The position numbers and the translations under genes are program-made. The notes below the pieces were generated by a model. It saw only the letters and a program-made list of their open reading frames with translations. It was not told where the DNA came from and searched no databases. Shown here piece after piece: positions 7,618 through 15,863 of a stretch of DNA of 64,000 bases (positions are counted from its first letter, which is position 1; every line of letters starts with the position of its first letter). This DNA is from Mesorhizobium sp. (lineage in GTDB: Bacteria; Pseudomonadota; Alphaproteobacteria; Rhizobiales; Rhizobiaceae). The stretch covers positions 1 to 64,000 of the forward strand of contig NZ_SUHQ01000017.1 in NCBI RefSeq assembly GCF_004962245.1, read 5' to 3'.

Positions 7618-8772
7618 TTACGAAAACGTCCGTGCGCTTTTGAGCAGCGCCACGAGCTGGCTCTGACGACCGGTTTCGGTTTTGCGAAAAATTCGTTCGA
7701 GATAGGTGCGGGCCGATTTGATGGAGATGCCGATTTCCATGGCCGCTTCCTGCACGGAACGGCCGTAGGCAAGCTCGGTGGCAAGCCGGGCTTCCGCTCG
7801 CGTCAGGTCGAACAGGCCTGAAAGGATGCCAGGCGACGGAACAGTCGCGCCGATGTCGACTGCGGTTGTGGCAACGAGAATATCCGCGCCCGAAAAAACG
7901 TCATGCGCGGCGCGGTGCAGCGGCAACACGTGAACGATCAGAGCGGGCCGCCCCCTGGTGGCTGCAACCGGGATGGATCGCACGACGCGGTTATCCCGGT
8001 TCTGCGTGATGGCCTGCTGGAAAAGCGCGTTTGCCTGTTCATCCGCAAGGGCCATGCCGCCATGGGCCAAGGGGAGGAACACGTCCGCCATGTCTTCGAG
8101 AAGGCGATTGGCCGTCAGCACGCTGCCCGACCCGCTCATGATTGCAGCCGGCAGCCCGATGTCCCGGAGGATGGATACGGCGGTCCCGGCCCGTTCCAGG
8201 CCCAGGCGCCCGGCGACAAGGCCGGCCCGCGCGAAATGCGGACGCAGTCCGTTCAACAGATCGATCGCGGCCTGATCATATTTGCCGTCCCTCAGCCAGC
8301 GCTGGAAGACAAACAAGGCAAGCTCTCCGTTGGGCATGCAAATCGATGTGCAGACAGGCGAGCCGACGCCGAACGTTCTGGAGCAAGCATAAATCGGGTC
8401 GCGCCCGATCTCTTCGCCGGTCATGAAATCGTCGATCCGCACAAAGCTTGCGGGCTGCATGCTGCACATGCGCTGCACGCTCTCGGAAAGCGTCCAGTTG
8501 TCCCCCATCATGAATTCGTCGAGCAAGGGCTGGAGATGTGCCTCGCCAATGGCGCGAACCGGCAAATGGTCGCTGACCAGGAAGATCGCGCCGCTTGCTG
8601 AATGAGACAGCGCGCTGGCCGCTTCCAATGCATCCGGCCACAGCTCGGCCGCGAACGCCGCTTCGTAGATTCGATCGACAATGGCGAAGGCCTGCGCGTC
8701 CCGCGGCATTTCCAGCATCGGCATCTTCCTGGGCGAAGCAACGGCATCCATCGGCACGGTTCCACGCATCAT
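7618..8772 (-). CDS. LuxR-family transcriptional regulator
   Basis: A 384-residue protein with a C-terminal LuxR/FixJ helix-turn-helix (about residues 318-380: LTRAEARLATELAYGRSVQEAAMEIGI followed by SARTYLERIFRKTETGRQSQLVALL). The long N-terminal part (about 30-290) is not a recognisable autoinducer-binding or receiver domain; it probably is a PAS/GAF-like sensor. It stands alone, divergent from the TPR gene. Two direct repeats of CGCTTACGG, 11 bp apart, lie 29-48 bp before its start and could be its own operator. Confidence 0.85.
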   Translation of the reverse strand: MMRGTVPMDAVASPRKMPMLEMPRDAQAFAIVDRIYEAAFAAELWPDALEAASALSHSASGAIFLVSDHLPVRAIGEAHLQPLLDEFMMGDNWTLSESVQRMCSMQPASFVRIDDFMTGEEIGRDPIYACSRTFGVGSPVCTSICMPNGELALFVFQRWLRDGKYDQAAIDLLNGLRPHFARAGLVAGRLGLERAGTAVSILRDIGLPAAIMSGSGSVLTANRLLEDMADVFLPLAHGGMALADEQANALFQQAITQNRDNRVVRSIPVAATRGRPALIVHVLPLHRAAHDVFSGADILVATTAVDIGATVPSPGILSGLFDLTRAEARLATELAYGRSVQEAAMEIGISIKSARTYLERIFRKTETGRQSQLVALLKSARTFS

Positions 8773-8800
8773 TCCGTCGCGTAAACTTTCAACGCCCGCC

Positions 8801-8820
8801 GCTTACGGATCGCTTACGGC
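8801..8820. promoter_or_regulatory. Direct repeat upstream of the LuxR-family gene
   Basis: CGCTTACGG occurs twice (8801-8809 and 8812-8820) with an 11-bp period, between the divergent LuxR-type regulator and TPR genes. A related GCGTAAAC is at 8780. A hairpin, GCCGGCC/GGCCGGC, follows at 8849-8871. An operator role is inferred only from position and spacing. Confidence 0.4.
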
Positions 8821-9050
8821 ATCGGGTGCCGGTGCTGCAGCAGGACAAGCCGGCCAGCCCGCCAGGCCGGCAAAGTGGGGCGACGGTCGCAGTTGGCGCG
8901 CGCTTCGCCATGTTTTGTTAATCGGCTGACCCGATTGTGAATTTGGGCCGGGTTGAAGCTTGACCCCAAAAAGGCCATGCTTTGCCCGGAAAAGATCGAG
9001 TCTACGGCGATCCCGCTGACGCGGATGCGGCTTTGACTGAAAGGGATACG

Positions 9051-10826
9051 ATGCGGCAAGGATGTGCGCGCTGGCTGACCGGGCTGGCAATTGTGACGGG
9101 CATGGCGATCTCCGGTCTGCCTGCCTACGCCAAAGAGACCACCGAGCCAGTCAAGATCACGTCTTTCTCGGGGGCCTATCTCGCCGCGCGGGTCGCAGAA
9201 GGCGACAATGATCTCGAAAGCGCCATCGCCTACTACAAGCAGGCGCTCGCCTTCGCTCCCGGTGATACCTCGTTGCAGCAGAGCCTGATGCTGTCGTTGA
9301 TCGCGCAAGGGCGCTTCGAGGAATCCCTGGTCTATGCCGACAAGCTCAAGACGGTTCCCGACGTCGAGCGGTTCTCGCGCCTAGCGCTGGCCGTCGGCTC
9401 CTTTCACAAGAAGGACTTTTCCAAGGCCGAATACTGGCTCAAGCTTTCGCTCGAATCCGATCTCGACCGGCTGATCTCCGGCGTTATGACCGGCTGGGCC
9501 AAGCAGGGCGCCGGCGATGCCAGCGAGGCCATGGCCTCCATCGACAAGCTGCAGGGTCCGGACTGGTTCGGCCTCTTCAAATCCTTCCATCGCGCGCTGA
9601 TCGCGGATGCGTCGGGCCTGCCCGAAAAGGCGGATGCGATCTACGCCGCCACCCTGCAGGACACCGCGACCGGTGGAGCGGCGCCCGAAACCTGGATGCG
9701 CAACGCGCAGGCCTATGCCTCCTTCCTTGCCCGCAAGGGCGACAAGGACAAGGCGCTGTCCGTGCTCGATCAGGCCGAGGCATTTGCACCCGGCAAGGTG
9801 GAGATATCGGCGCTTCGCGACAAGATCACCAAGGGCGAGAAGATCGAACCCTTCGTTGCCGGCCCGTCCGACGGCGCCTCGGAAATTCTCCTTGATCTCG
9901 CCACCGCGCTCAATCGCGGCGGCGGCGAGCCGTTCGTCCGCCTCTATCTTCAATATGCGCTGGCTCTGAAGCCCGACAGCGATGCCGCTCTCGTACAGCT
10001 CGCCGCCGTTTCCGAGCAGCTGAAGGACGGCGAGGGGGCCATCGCCCTCTACCGCCGCATCCCGGACTCGTCGCCGCTGAAGGAGCTTTCGGAACTGCAG
10101 CTAGGCCTCAACCTTGCCGATCTTGACCGCCATGACGAGGCCATCGCCCATCTGAAGGCCCTCGTCGAAGCGCATCCCGACGACATGCGCACCTATCAGG
10201 CGCTCGGTGGCGTCTATGCCTCAAAGGAGGATTTCCGCTCCGCGGCCGGTCTCTATGACAAGGCGGTGGAGGTGCTGAAGACCCCGACCCGCGCCGACTG
10301 GAACATCTTCTACCAGCGCGGCATCGCCTATGAGCGGCTGAAGGAGTGGCCGAAGGCAGAGCCGAATTTCCGCAAGGCGCTGGAATTGTTCCCCGACCAG
10401 CCGCAGGTTCTGAACTATCTGGGCTATTCCTGGGTGGACATGAACATCAACCTCAAGGAAGGCCTTGAGATGATCCAGAAGGCCGTCGACCTCAGGCCGA
10501 GCGACGGCTACATCGTCGATTCGCTGGGCTGGGCCTATTTCCGCCTGGGCAGGTTTGAAGACGCTGTGCGCGAAATGGAGCGTGCCGTGTCGCTGAAGCC
10601 GGAAGATCCGGTGCTGAACGATCACCTCGGCGATGCCTATTGGCGCGTCGGCCGCAGGCTGGAAGCCACCTTCCAGTGGAACCAGGCCCGCGATCTGAAG
10701 CCGGATCCCGACGTGCTCGCCGCCTTGCAGCAGAAACTGCTGAAGGGCCTGCCGCCGATCGAATCCAACACGGCGCAGGAGACCCCGAAGGTCAAGCCCG
10801 AACCGGTGCCTGCGCCGAAAGGATAA
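9051..10826 (+). CDS. Exported tetratricopeptide repeat protein
   Basis: A 591-residue protein with a signal peptide (basic RQGCARW start, hydrophobic core, likely cleavage after LPAYA at about residue 26) and about ten TPR helices spread over the remainder, clearest in the C-terminal half (for example PAEPNFRKALELFP-type and FEDAVREMERAVSLKPEDPVLNDHLGDAYW). The ATG at 9051 has AAGGG upstream and fits the signal peptide; an upstream in-frame ATG at 8982 does not. Such proteins scaffold envelope complexes; homologues are common in rhizobia, but the partner is unknown. Confidence 0.88.
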   Translation: MRQGCARWLTGLAIVTGMAISGLPAYAKETTEPVKITSFSGAYLAARVAEGDNDLESAIAYYKQALAFAPGDTSLQQSLMLSLIAQGRFEESLVYADKLKTVPDVERFSRLALAVGSFHKKDFSKAEYWLKLSLESDLDRLISGVMTGWAKQGAGDASEAMASIDKLQGPDWFGLFKSFHRALIADASGLPEKADAIYAATLQDTATGGAAPETWMRNAQAYASFLARKGDKDKALSVLDQAEAFAPGKVEISALRDKITKGEKIEPFVAGPSDGASEILLDLATALNRGGGEPFVRLYLQYALALKPDSDAALVQLAAVSEQLKDGEGAIALYRRIPDSSPLKELSELQLGLNLADLDRHDEAIAHLKALVEAHPDDMRTYQALGGVYASKEDFRSAAGLYDKAVEVLKTPTRADWNIFYQRGIAYERLKEWPKAEPNFRKALELFPDQPQVLNYLGYSWVDMNINLKEGLEMIQKAVDLRPSDGYIVDSLGWAYFRLGRFEDAVREMERAVSLKPEDPVLNDHLGDAYWRVGRRLEATFQWNQARDLKPDPDVLAALQQKLLKGLPPIESNTAQETPKVKPEPVPAPKG

Positions 10827-10891
10827 AAATCGGTGATATTGATTTGAGAAGGAGGCCCGTTGTCGGAGCTCCGTTTTCGTTGGAACCCGTG

Positions 10892-11389
10892 TCAGAACAT
10901 TTTTCGATAAACGACGAATCCCGAGCGTTCCCCAACCTTGTCGTAGAGCTTCATCGCGGTGTGATTGGTTTCATGTGTTAGCCAGTACACGCGGCCCGAG
11001 CCGGCAGTCTTGGCACGGTCGTAGACCCCGTTGATCAGAGCCCTGCCCACGCCCTTCCCGCGCGAAGCCTCGTTGGTGAAGAGGTCCTGCAAATAGCAGT
11101 TTGGCGCAATCGCCGTGGTGCTGCGGTGGAAAAGGTAGTGCACGAGCCCGAGAAGCTGTCCTGCGCTCTCGGCGACAAGCGCATGGACGGGCTCATAGGC
11201 ATCAAAGAAGCGCGACCATGTCATCTCGGTGACCTCGCTTGGCAGGGCCGTCTCGCCCGACCGACCGTAAAACGCGTTGTAGCCGTCCCACAGCGGCAGC
11301 CACGGGTCGAAATCCTGCCGCGTGACGGGACGAATTGTGATCGGACCGAGCATGGCGAACCTGTTGCAGTTGACTTGGTGATAGAGCAT
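10892..11389 (-). CDS. GNAT-family N-acetyltransferase
   Basis: A 165-residue acetyltransferase. The acetyl-CoA-binding region LQDLFTNEASRGKGVGRALI (motif A, R/Q-x-x-G-x-G/A) is at about residues 98-118, and the C-terminal part NHTAMKLYDKVGERSGFVVYRK is typical of the family. The ATG at 11389 has a perfect AGGAG five bases upstream, which decides between several in-frame ATGs; homology begins a few residues later at ITIRPVT. Substrate unknown. It is convergent with the TPR gene. Confidence 0.88.
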   Translation of the reverse strand: MLYHQVNCNRFAMLGPITIRPVTRQDFDPWLPLWDGYNAFYGRSGETALPSEVTEMTWSRFFDAYEPVHALVAESAGQLLGLVHYLFHRSTTAIAPNCYLQDLFTNEASRGKGVGRALINGVYDRAKTAGSGRVYWLTHETNHTAMKLYDKVGERSGFVVYRKMF

Positions 11390-11545
11390 TGAGCTCCTGC
11401 GCTCGGCAATGGGCCAGCCACTCGCAAAGCTTTCACCATGTTCCTTGCGCATTCGAGGGTACATCCGACGCGGCGCGCCTCGCCTTGACGCTTGGCGGTC
11501 TGCACTCTAGGGAGTGCCGCATCCCGCCGCTCCGTCGAGGCCGCC

Positions 11546-12490
11546 GTGACCGTTGATATCCCAGCCCCTATGCATCCCAGCCGCTCGTTTCAGGGGCTGA
11601 TCCTGACCTTGCATAACTACTGGGCGGACTATGGCTGCGTCGTTCTCCAGCCCTATGACATGGAGGTCGGCGCCGGCACGTTCCATCCGGCGACGACGTT
11701 GCGCGCGCTCGGGCCAAAGCGCTGGAACGCGGCCTATGTGCAGCCTTCGCGCCGACCCAAGGACGGGCGCTACGGCGAGAACCCGAACCGGCTGCAGCAC
11801 TATTACCAGTACCAGGTGATCCTGAAGCCGAACCCGCCCAACCTGCAGGAACTTTATCTCGGTTCGCTGGCGGCGATCGGCGTCGATCCTTTGCTGCACG
11901 ACATCCGCTTCGTCGAGGACGACTGGGAAAGCCCGACGCTGGGCGCCTGGGGGCTGGGCTGGGAGTGCTGGTGCGACGGCATGGAAGTGTCGCAGTTCAC
12001 CTATTTTCAGCAGGTCTGCGGCATCGAGTGCGCGCCGGTGGCGGGCGAGCTCACCTACGGGCTGGAGCGTCTGGCCATGTATGTGCAAGGCGTCGACAAT
12101 GTCTACGACCTCAACTTCAATGGTCGCGAGGGCGCCGACAAGGTGACCTATGGCGACGTTTTCCTGCAGGCCGAGCAGGAATATTCGCGCCACAATTTCG
12201 AATTCGCCAACACCGCGATGCTGCTTCGGCATTTCGAGGACGCCGAAGCCGAATGCAAGGCGCTGCTCGATGCCGGCGCGCCAGCGTCGAACGACAATCT
12301 GGCGATGCACCGCATGGTGTTCCCCGCCTACGACCAGTGCATCAAGGCCAGCCATGTCTTCAACCTGCTCGACGCGCGCGGCGTGATTTCCGTCACCGAG
12401 CGGCAGAGCTACATCTTGCGGGTGCGCAATCTGGCCAAGGCCTGCGGCGAGGCGTTTTTGCTGACCCAGGCTGGCGGGCTGGCGGCTTAG
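11546..12490 (+). CDS. glyQ: Glycyl-tRNA synthetase alpha subunit
   Basis: Catalytic subunit of the bacterial alpha2-beta2 glycyl-tRNA synthetase, charging tRNA-Gly in the cytoplasm. The 314-residue product has the class II motifs; the segment MHPSRSFQGLILTLHNYW and GAGTFHPATTLRALGPKRW are diagnostic. The GTG at 11546 gives the N terminus VTVDIPAPMHPSRSF, like rhizobial homologues; the ATG at 11570 is an alternative. glyS, usually adjacent, is 404 bp downstream here, with a possible small reverse-strand gene between. Confidence 0.95.
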   Translation: MTVDIPAPMHPSRSFQGLILTLHNYWADYGCVVLQPYDMEVGAGTFHPATTLRALGPKRWNAAYVQPSRRPKDGRYGENPNRLQHYYQYQVILKPNPPNLQELYLGSLAAIGVDPLLHDIRFVEDDWESPTLGAWGLGWECWCDGMEVSQFTYFQQVCGIECAPVAGELTYGLERLAMYVQGVDNVYDLNFNGREGADKVTYGDVFLQAEQEYSRHNFEFANTAMLLRHFEDAEAECKALLDAGAPASNDNLAMHRMVFPAYDQCIKASHVFNLLDARGVISVTERQSYILRVRNLAKACGEAFLLTQAGGLAA

Positions 12491-12669
12491 CTCCAGACGC
12501 TATTTGCGATTTCGACTGAAGTGCTGATTGGCAATACGCCCTGGCTGCTTGCGCCATCGATTGTCCGCAGCGCTTGTCTAACGCCAGGCATCGTGAACGT
12601 GCCATGAGCCTGCGCCGCAAAACAGGCGCTGAGCGCGAGGATCTGGAGGAATGTCGATGCCGTCTTCAT
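12487..12669 (-). CDS. Possible small secreted protein
   Basis: A 60-residue reading frame with a good signal peptide pattern (MKTASTFLQILALSACFAAQAHG, then a polar mature part of about 37 residues). It sits between glyQ and glyS on the opposite strand, and its stop codon overlaps the glyQ stop. No clear ribosome binding site is visible and I recognise no family. It may be a real small exported protein or a chance frame. Confidence 0.4.
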   Translation of the reverse strand: MKTASTFLQILALSACFAAQAHGTFTMPGVRQALRTIDGASSQGVLPISTSVEIANSVWS

Positions 12670-12894
12670 GGTCGTTCAGCCAATAGTTCTCTGCCTGAGC
12701 GTTGGTCGCTTCAGCGCTGCGTTCGGTTCATGGAAATCTTTGACCCAAGGACGCACGGGTTCGCTTCAGCCCGACAGTCCGTCGAAATTTTTCGGAAATC
12801 GCCGGCAGACGCCCCGATCTTGCAGGGAAGGGTGACAGCGGCCAGCCGAGTTGCTATGCCCCGCCCGGACCATTTTGCCGCGTGAGCCCCATCA
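12491..12894. other. glyQ-glyS intergenic region
   Basis: An unusually long gap (404 bp) between the two synthetase subunit genes. Apart from the possible small secreted protein gene on the minus strand (12487-12669) I see no gene, terminator or repeat. The glyS promoter, if separate, would be here. Confidence 0.6.
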
Positions 12895-15375
12895 ATGCCC
12901 GACCTGCTTTTAGAACTTCGTTCGGAAGAGATTCCCGCCCGCATGCAGCGCAAGGCTGCCGGCGACCTGAGGAAGATGCTGACCGACGGTCTGGTCGAGG
13001 CCGGGCTGACCTATGAGGCGGCGCGCGAATATTGGACGCCGCGCCGGTTGGCGCTCGACATTCGCGGCGTGACCGCGCGCTCGAAGGACATCAACGAGGA
13101 GATCAAGGGACCCTCGACCAAGGCGCCCGAACAGGCGGTGCAAGGCTTTCTGCGCAAGGCCGGTCTTTCCTCGATCGCCGAGGCGCATGTCCATGCCGAT
13201 CCGAAGAAGGGCGACTTCTACGTCGCCCATATTGCGAAGCCGGGCAGGGCGGCCGAAGCGATCATCGCCGAGCTGGTGCCTGGCATCATCCGCAGCTTTC
13301 CATGGCCGAAATCGATGCGCTGGGGGCCGGCCTCGGCCAAACCCGGATCCCTGCGCTGGGTGCGGCCGCTGCAATCCATCCTCTGCACCTTCGGCCCGGA
13401 GACCGAGGAGCCGGTCGTAGTCGATTTCGAGATCGACGGCATCCGCTCGGGCAACATCACCTATGGCCACCGTTTTCATGCGCCCGGCGCGATTACCGTG
13501 CGCCGCTTCGAAGACTATGTCGCCAAGCTGGAGACGGCGAAGGTGGTGCTCGATGCCGACCGGCGCAAGCAGATCATCCTTGCCGACGGCAGGAACCTCG
13601 CTTTCGCCAACGGGCTCGATCTTGTCGAGGACGAGGGTTTGCTTGAGGAAGTGTCAGGCCTGGTCGAATGGCCTGTCGTACTGATGGGCGAATTCGAGCA
13701 GGACTTTCTCGCCATTCCGGCCGAGGTGATCCGGCTGACCATCCGCGCCAATCAGAAGTGTTTCGTGACGCGGCCGCACGGCGCCGGCGAAGAGCTTTCC
13801 AACCGCTTCATCCTGACCGCCAACATCGAGGCCAAGGACAGCGGCAAGGAGATCGCCCACGGCAACGGTAAGGTGGTGCGCGCCCGCCTGTCCGACGCGC
13901 TTTATTTCTGGAAAACCGACCAAGGCGACCTGCCTGATCTCGACCAGTTGCAGGCATCGGCGGAAAAGTTCGGGCTCGATCTCAAAAAGCCGCTCGACCA
14001 GCGCATGGCCCGCCTCGACCATCTCGTCGTCACCTTCCACGCCAAGCTCGGCACGCAAGGCGAGCGGGTGGAGCGGATCGCTCGGCTTGCTGGAGAATTG
14101 GCGCCGATCGTCGCGAGTTCGATCTCCCCCTCAAGGGGGGAGATTCCGGCGCTGGCTCGCCGTGCGGCCGTCTTGGCCAAGGCCGACCTCACCACCGAAG
14201 TGGTCGGCGAGTTCCCGGAACTGCAGGGCGCCATGGGTCGCAAATACGCGCTGCTGCAGGGCGAGCATCCTTCGGTCGCTGCAGCCATCGAGGAGCATTA
14301 CAAGCCGCAGGGCCCGTCCGACCGTGTGCCGGCCGATCCGGTATCGGTGGCCGTAGCGCTCGCCGATAAGCTCGATACGCTGGTCGGCTTCTGGGCGATT
14401 GATGAAAAGCCGACTGGGTCGAAGGATCCCTATGCGCTGCGGAGAGCGGCGCTGGGCGTGATCAGGATACTCGTCGAGAATGGCGTGAGGCTACCGGTCC
14501 AGCGCCAGTTTCTTAACGCACTGTTCGGACTTACATACAATGGCGGTAATCGGTTTTCGGTGGTCTGGCGAGCGGATGACGGAGGCGATTTCACTACCGG
14601 CGTAGGATCGGCCGATGATCTGATCAGTGAGCGAGCAGGTTTGTTGTCCTCGGAGGTACGTGGCATAGAACCCCCAGACCATTCTGCGGGTGAAATAATT
14701 GCCGATCTCCTCGCCTTCTTCCACGACCGCCTGAAGGTCTACCTTCGCGATCAGGGCGCACGCCACGATTTGATCGATGCGGTGTTGGCGGCGGGTTCGC
14801 GCCCGATCTCCCCCCTTGTGGGGGAGATGTCGGCGAAGCCGACAGAGGGGGGCGCTGTCCCGCCGGCCTCTGTCGAGGAAGGGCGCCCTACGTTGCCCCC
14901 CACTGCCCTGCCGGGCATCTCCCCCACAAGGGGGGAGATTGGCCAATCATCCAACGACGATCTCCTTCAAATCGTCCGCCGGGTCGAGGCACTGGGCACT
15001 TTCCTCGACACCGAGGACGGCAAGAACCTGCTCGCCGGCACCAAGCGTGCGGCCAACATTCTGGCCGCCGAGGAAAAGAAGAAAACGACGATCGCCGAAC
15101 GTGTTGAGCCGGCTCTATTTCGCGAAGATGCCGAGAAAGCGTTGTTTGCGGCGGTGAATCAGGCCGAGAAGGAAGCCGGCGAAGCGATTCACAACGAAGA
15201 CTTTTCCGCTGCCATGCTGGCGCTTAGCGTTTTGCGCGAACCGGTTGATTCATTCTTTGAACAAGTGCTCGTAAACGACGAGGATCAGGCCGTTCGTGCC
15301 AATCGTCTGGCGTTGCTGGCGCGCATCCGGACAGCGACCGACCAGGTCGCGGATTTCTCGAAGATCGCCGGCTGA
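12895..15375 (+). CDS. glyS: Glycyl-tRNA synthetase beta subunit, enlarged by in-frame repeat insertions
   Basis: The tRNA-binding subunit of glycyl-tRNA synthetase. It opens with the family signature MPDLLLELRSEEIPARMQRKAAGDL and ends in the anticodon-binding region. At 826 residues it is about 80-130 residues longer than usual. Three segments look added: residues about 410-417 (ISPSRGEI), about 541-599 (less GC-rich, starting TYNGGNRFSVVW) and about 638-682 (ISPLVGEMSAKP through PGISPTRGEI). The first and third are direct translations of a palindromic DNA repeat and do not break the frame. The conserved FFHDRLKVYLRDQGARHDLIDAVL block lies between the last two. Being essential, the gene is presumably functional with these inserts. 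Confidence 0.95.
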   Translation: MPDLLLELRSEEIPARMQRKAAGDLRKMLTDGLVEAGLTYEAAREYWTPRRLALDIRGVTARSKDINEEIKGPSTKAPEQAVQGFLRKAGLSSIAEAHVHADPKKGDFYVAHIAKPGRAAEAIIAELVPGIIRSFPWPKSMRWGPASAKPGSLRWVRPLQSILCTFGPETEEPVVVDFEIDGIRSGNITYGHRFHAPGAITVRRFEDYVAKLETAKVVLDADRRKQIILADGRNLAFANGLDLVEDEGLLEEVSGLVEWPVVLMGEFEQDFLAIPAEVIRLTIRANQKCFVTRPHGAGEELSNRFILTANIEAKDSGKEIAHGNGKVVRARLSDALYFWKTDQGDLPDLDQLQASAEKFGLDLKKPLDQRMARLDHLVVTFHAKLGTQGERVERIARLAGELAPIVASSISPSRGEIPALARRAAVLAKADLTTEVVGEFPELQGAMGRKYALLQGEHPSVAAAIEEHYKPQGPSDRVPADPVSVAVALADKLDTLVGFWAIDEKPTGSKDPYALRRAALGVIRILVENGVRLPVQRQFLNALFGLTYNGGNRFSVVWRADDGGDFTTGVGSADDLISERAGLLSSEVRGIEPPDHSAGEIIADLLAFFHDRLKVYLRDQGARHDLIDAVLAAGSRPISPLVGEMSAKPTEGGAVPPASVEEGRPTLPPTALPGISPTRGEIGQSSNDDLLQIVRRVEALGTFLDTEDGKNLLAGTKRAANILAAEEKKKTTIAERVEPALFREDAEKALFAAVNQAEKEAGEAIHNEDFSAAMLALSVLREPVDSFFEQVLVNDEDQAVRANRLALLARIRTATDQVADFSKIAG
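14122..14144. repeat. Palindromic repeat unit inside glyS (short copy)
   Basis: ATCTCCCCC TCAA GGGGGGAGAT, a 23-bp near-perfect hairpin encoding SISPSRGEI in frame with glyS. It matches one terminal unit of the larger element at 14806-14939. Confidence 0.85.
14806..14939. repeat. Palindromic repeat element inserted in frame in glyS (long copy)
   Basis: A 134-bp element whose two 24-bp ends (14806-14829 and 14916-14939) are exact reverse complements of each other, and each end is itself a hairpin (ATCTCCCCC...GGGGGAGAT). The centre holds a CCGACAGAGGGGGGCGCTGT stretch and a TGTCGAGG. Translation in the glyS frame gives a proline/glycine-rich peptide of about 45 residues. It resembles in concept the Rickettsia palindromic elements that insert into coding sequence; no transposase is encoded. 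Confidence 0.9.
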
Positions 15376-15378
15376 GGC

Positions 15379-15400
15379 TTGGGAGAATAATTTCTCCCAA
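15379..15400. terminator. Stem-loop after glyS
   Basis: TTGGGAGAA / TTCTCCCAA, nine base pairs around a four-base loop, three bases after the glyS stop. A second small hairpin (CCGGC/GCCGG) follows at 15401-15417. There is no T-run, so the terminator role is only likely. Confidence 0.55.
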
Positions 15401-15485
15401 CCGGCGATTCGAGCCGGCTTACAGTCATATGACGATGATCTCTGCGTGGCACAAGGGACATGTTCCCCAACCCACGGAGGCTTCC

Positions 15486-15815
15486 ATGAATTCCGCTCGC
15501 GACGTCGAAGTGACAGAAGTAACTCCCGCCGAGACGCTTGAGTCCGCTTCCGAAACGACCCTCGACCGGGCCGCTGCTGCCGCGATCGAAGCTGCCGATC
15601 TGTCGGACAACGACAAGGACGGTGACGACGACGAAAGCGAAGAGACGGGCGAGGAAGGCGCTGAAGGCGACGCTACCCTCTCGGATGACGATGACGAAGA
15701 AGATGACGATGACGACGACGGCGTGAAGGCTGAAGCCCCGGATGCTGACGAAGAGGACACCGACGAAGAGGAAGAGTCCGACGAGGAGTCCGCGGACGAC
15801 GAGGCCGCGGCCTGA
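15486..15815 (+). CDS. Extremely acidic low-complexity protein
   Basis: A 109-residue protein whose C-terminal two thirds is almost entirely Asp and Glu with a few Ser, Ala and Gly (long D/E runs from about residue 40 to the end). A perfect ACGGAGG stands upstream of the ATG at 15486. No hydrophobic segment. Such polyanionic proteins can act as nucleic-acid mimics, chaperones for basic proteins or ion binders, but nothing here shows which. It follows glyS after hairpins and is closed by its own terminator, so it is probably a separate gene. I do not recognise a family. Confidence 0.75.
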   Translation: MNSARDVEVTEVTPAETLESASETTLDRAAAAAIEAADLSDNDKDGDDDESEETGEEGAEGDATLSDDDDEEDDDDDDGVKAEAPDADEEDTDEEEESDEESADDEAAA

Positions 15816-15827
15816 GGTACTCAGTGA

Positions 15828-15857
15828 ATCAGGGCTGCGCTCACGTGCCGCCCTGAT
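15828..15857. terminator. Bidirectional terminator between convergent genes
   Basis: ATCAGGGC (15828-15835) pairs with GCCCTGAT (15850-15857), 13 bp after the acidic protein gene and 7 bp beyond the end of the convergent minus-strand gene. Position favours a shared terminator. Confidence 0.65.
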
Positions 15858-15863
15858 CGCTTG

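Noticed and set aside
15598..15800. GAC/GAA-rich tract after glyS as a simple-sequence non-coding repeat
   Set aside because: The frame is open from a perfect ribosome binding site to a stop with a terminator after it, so a coding gene is more likely.
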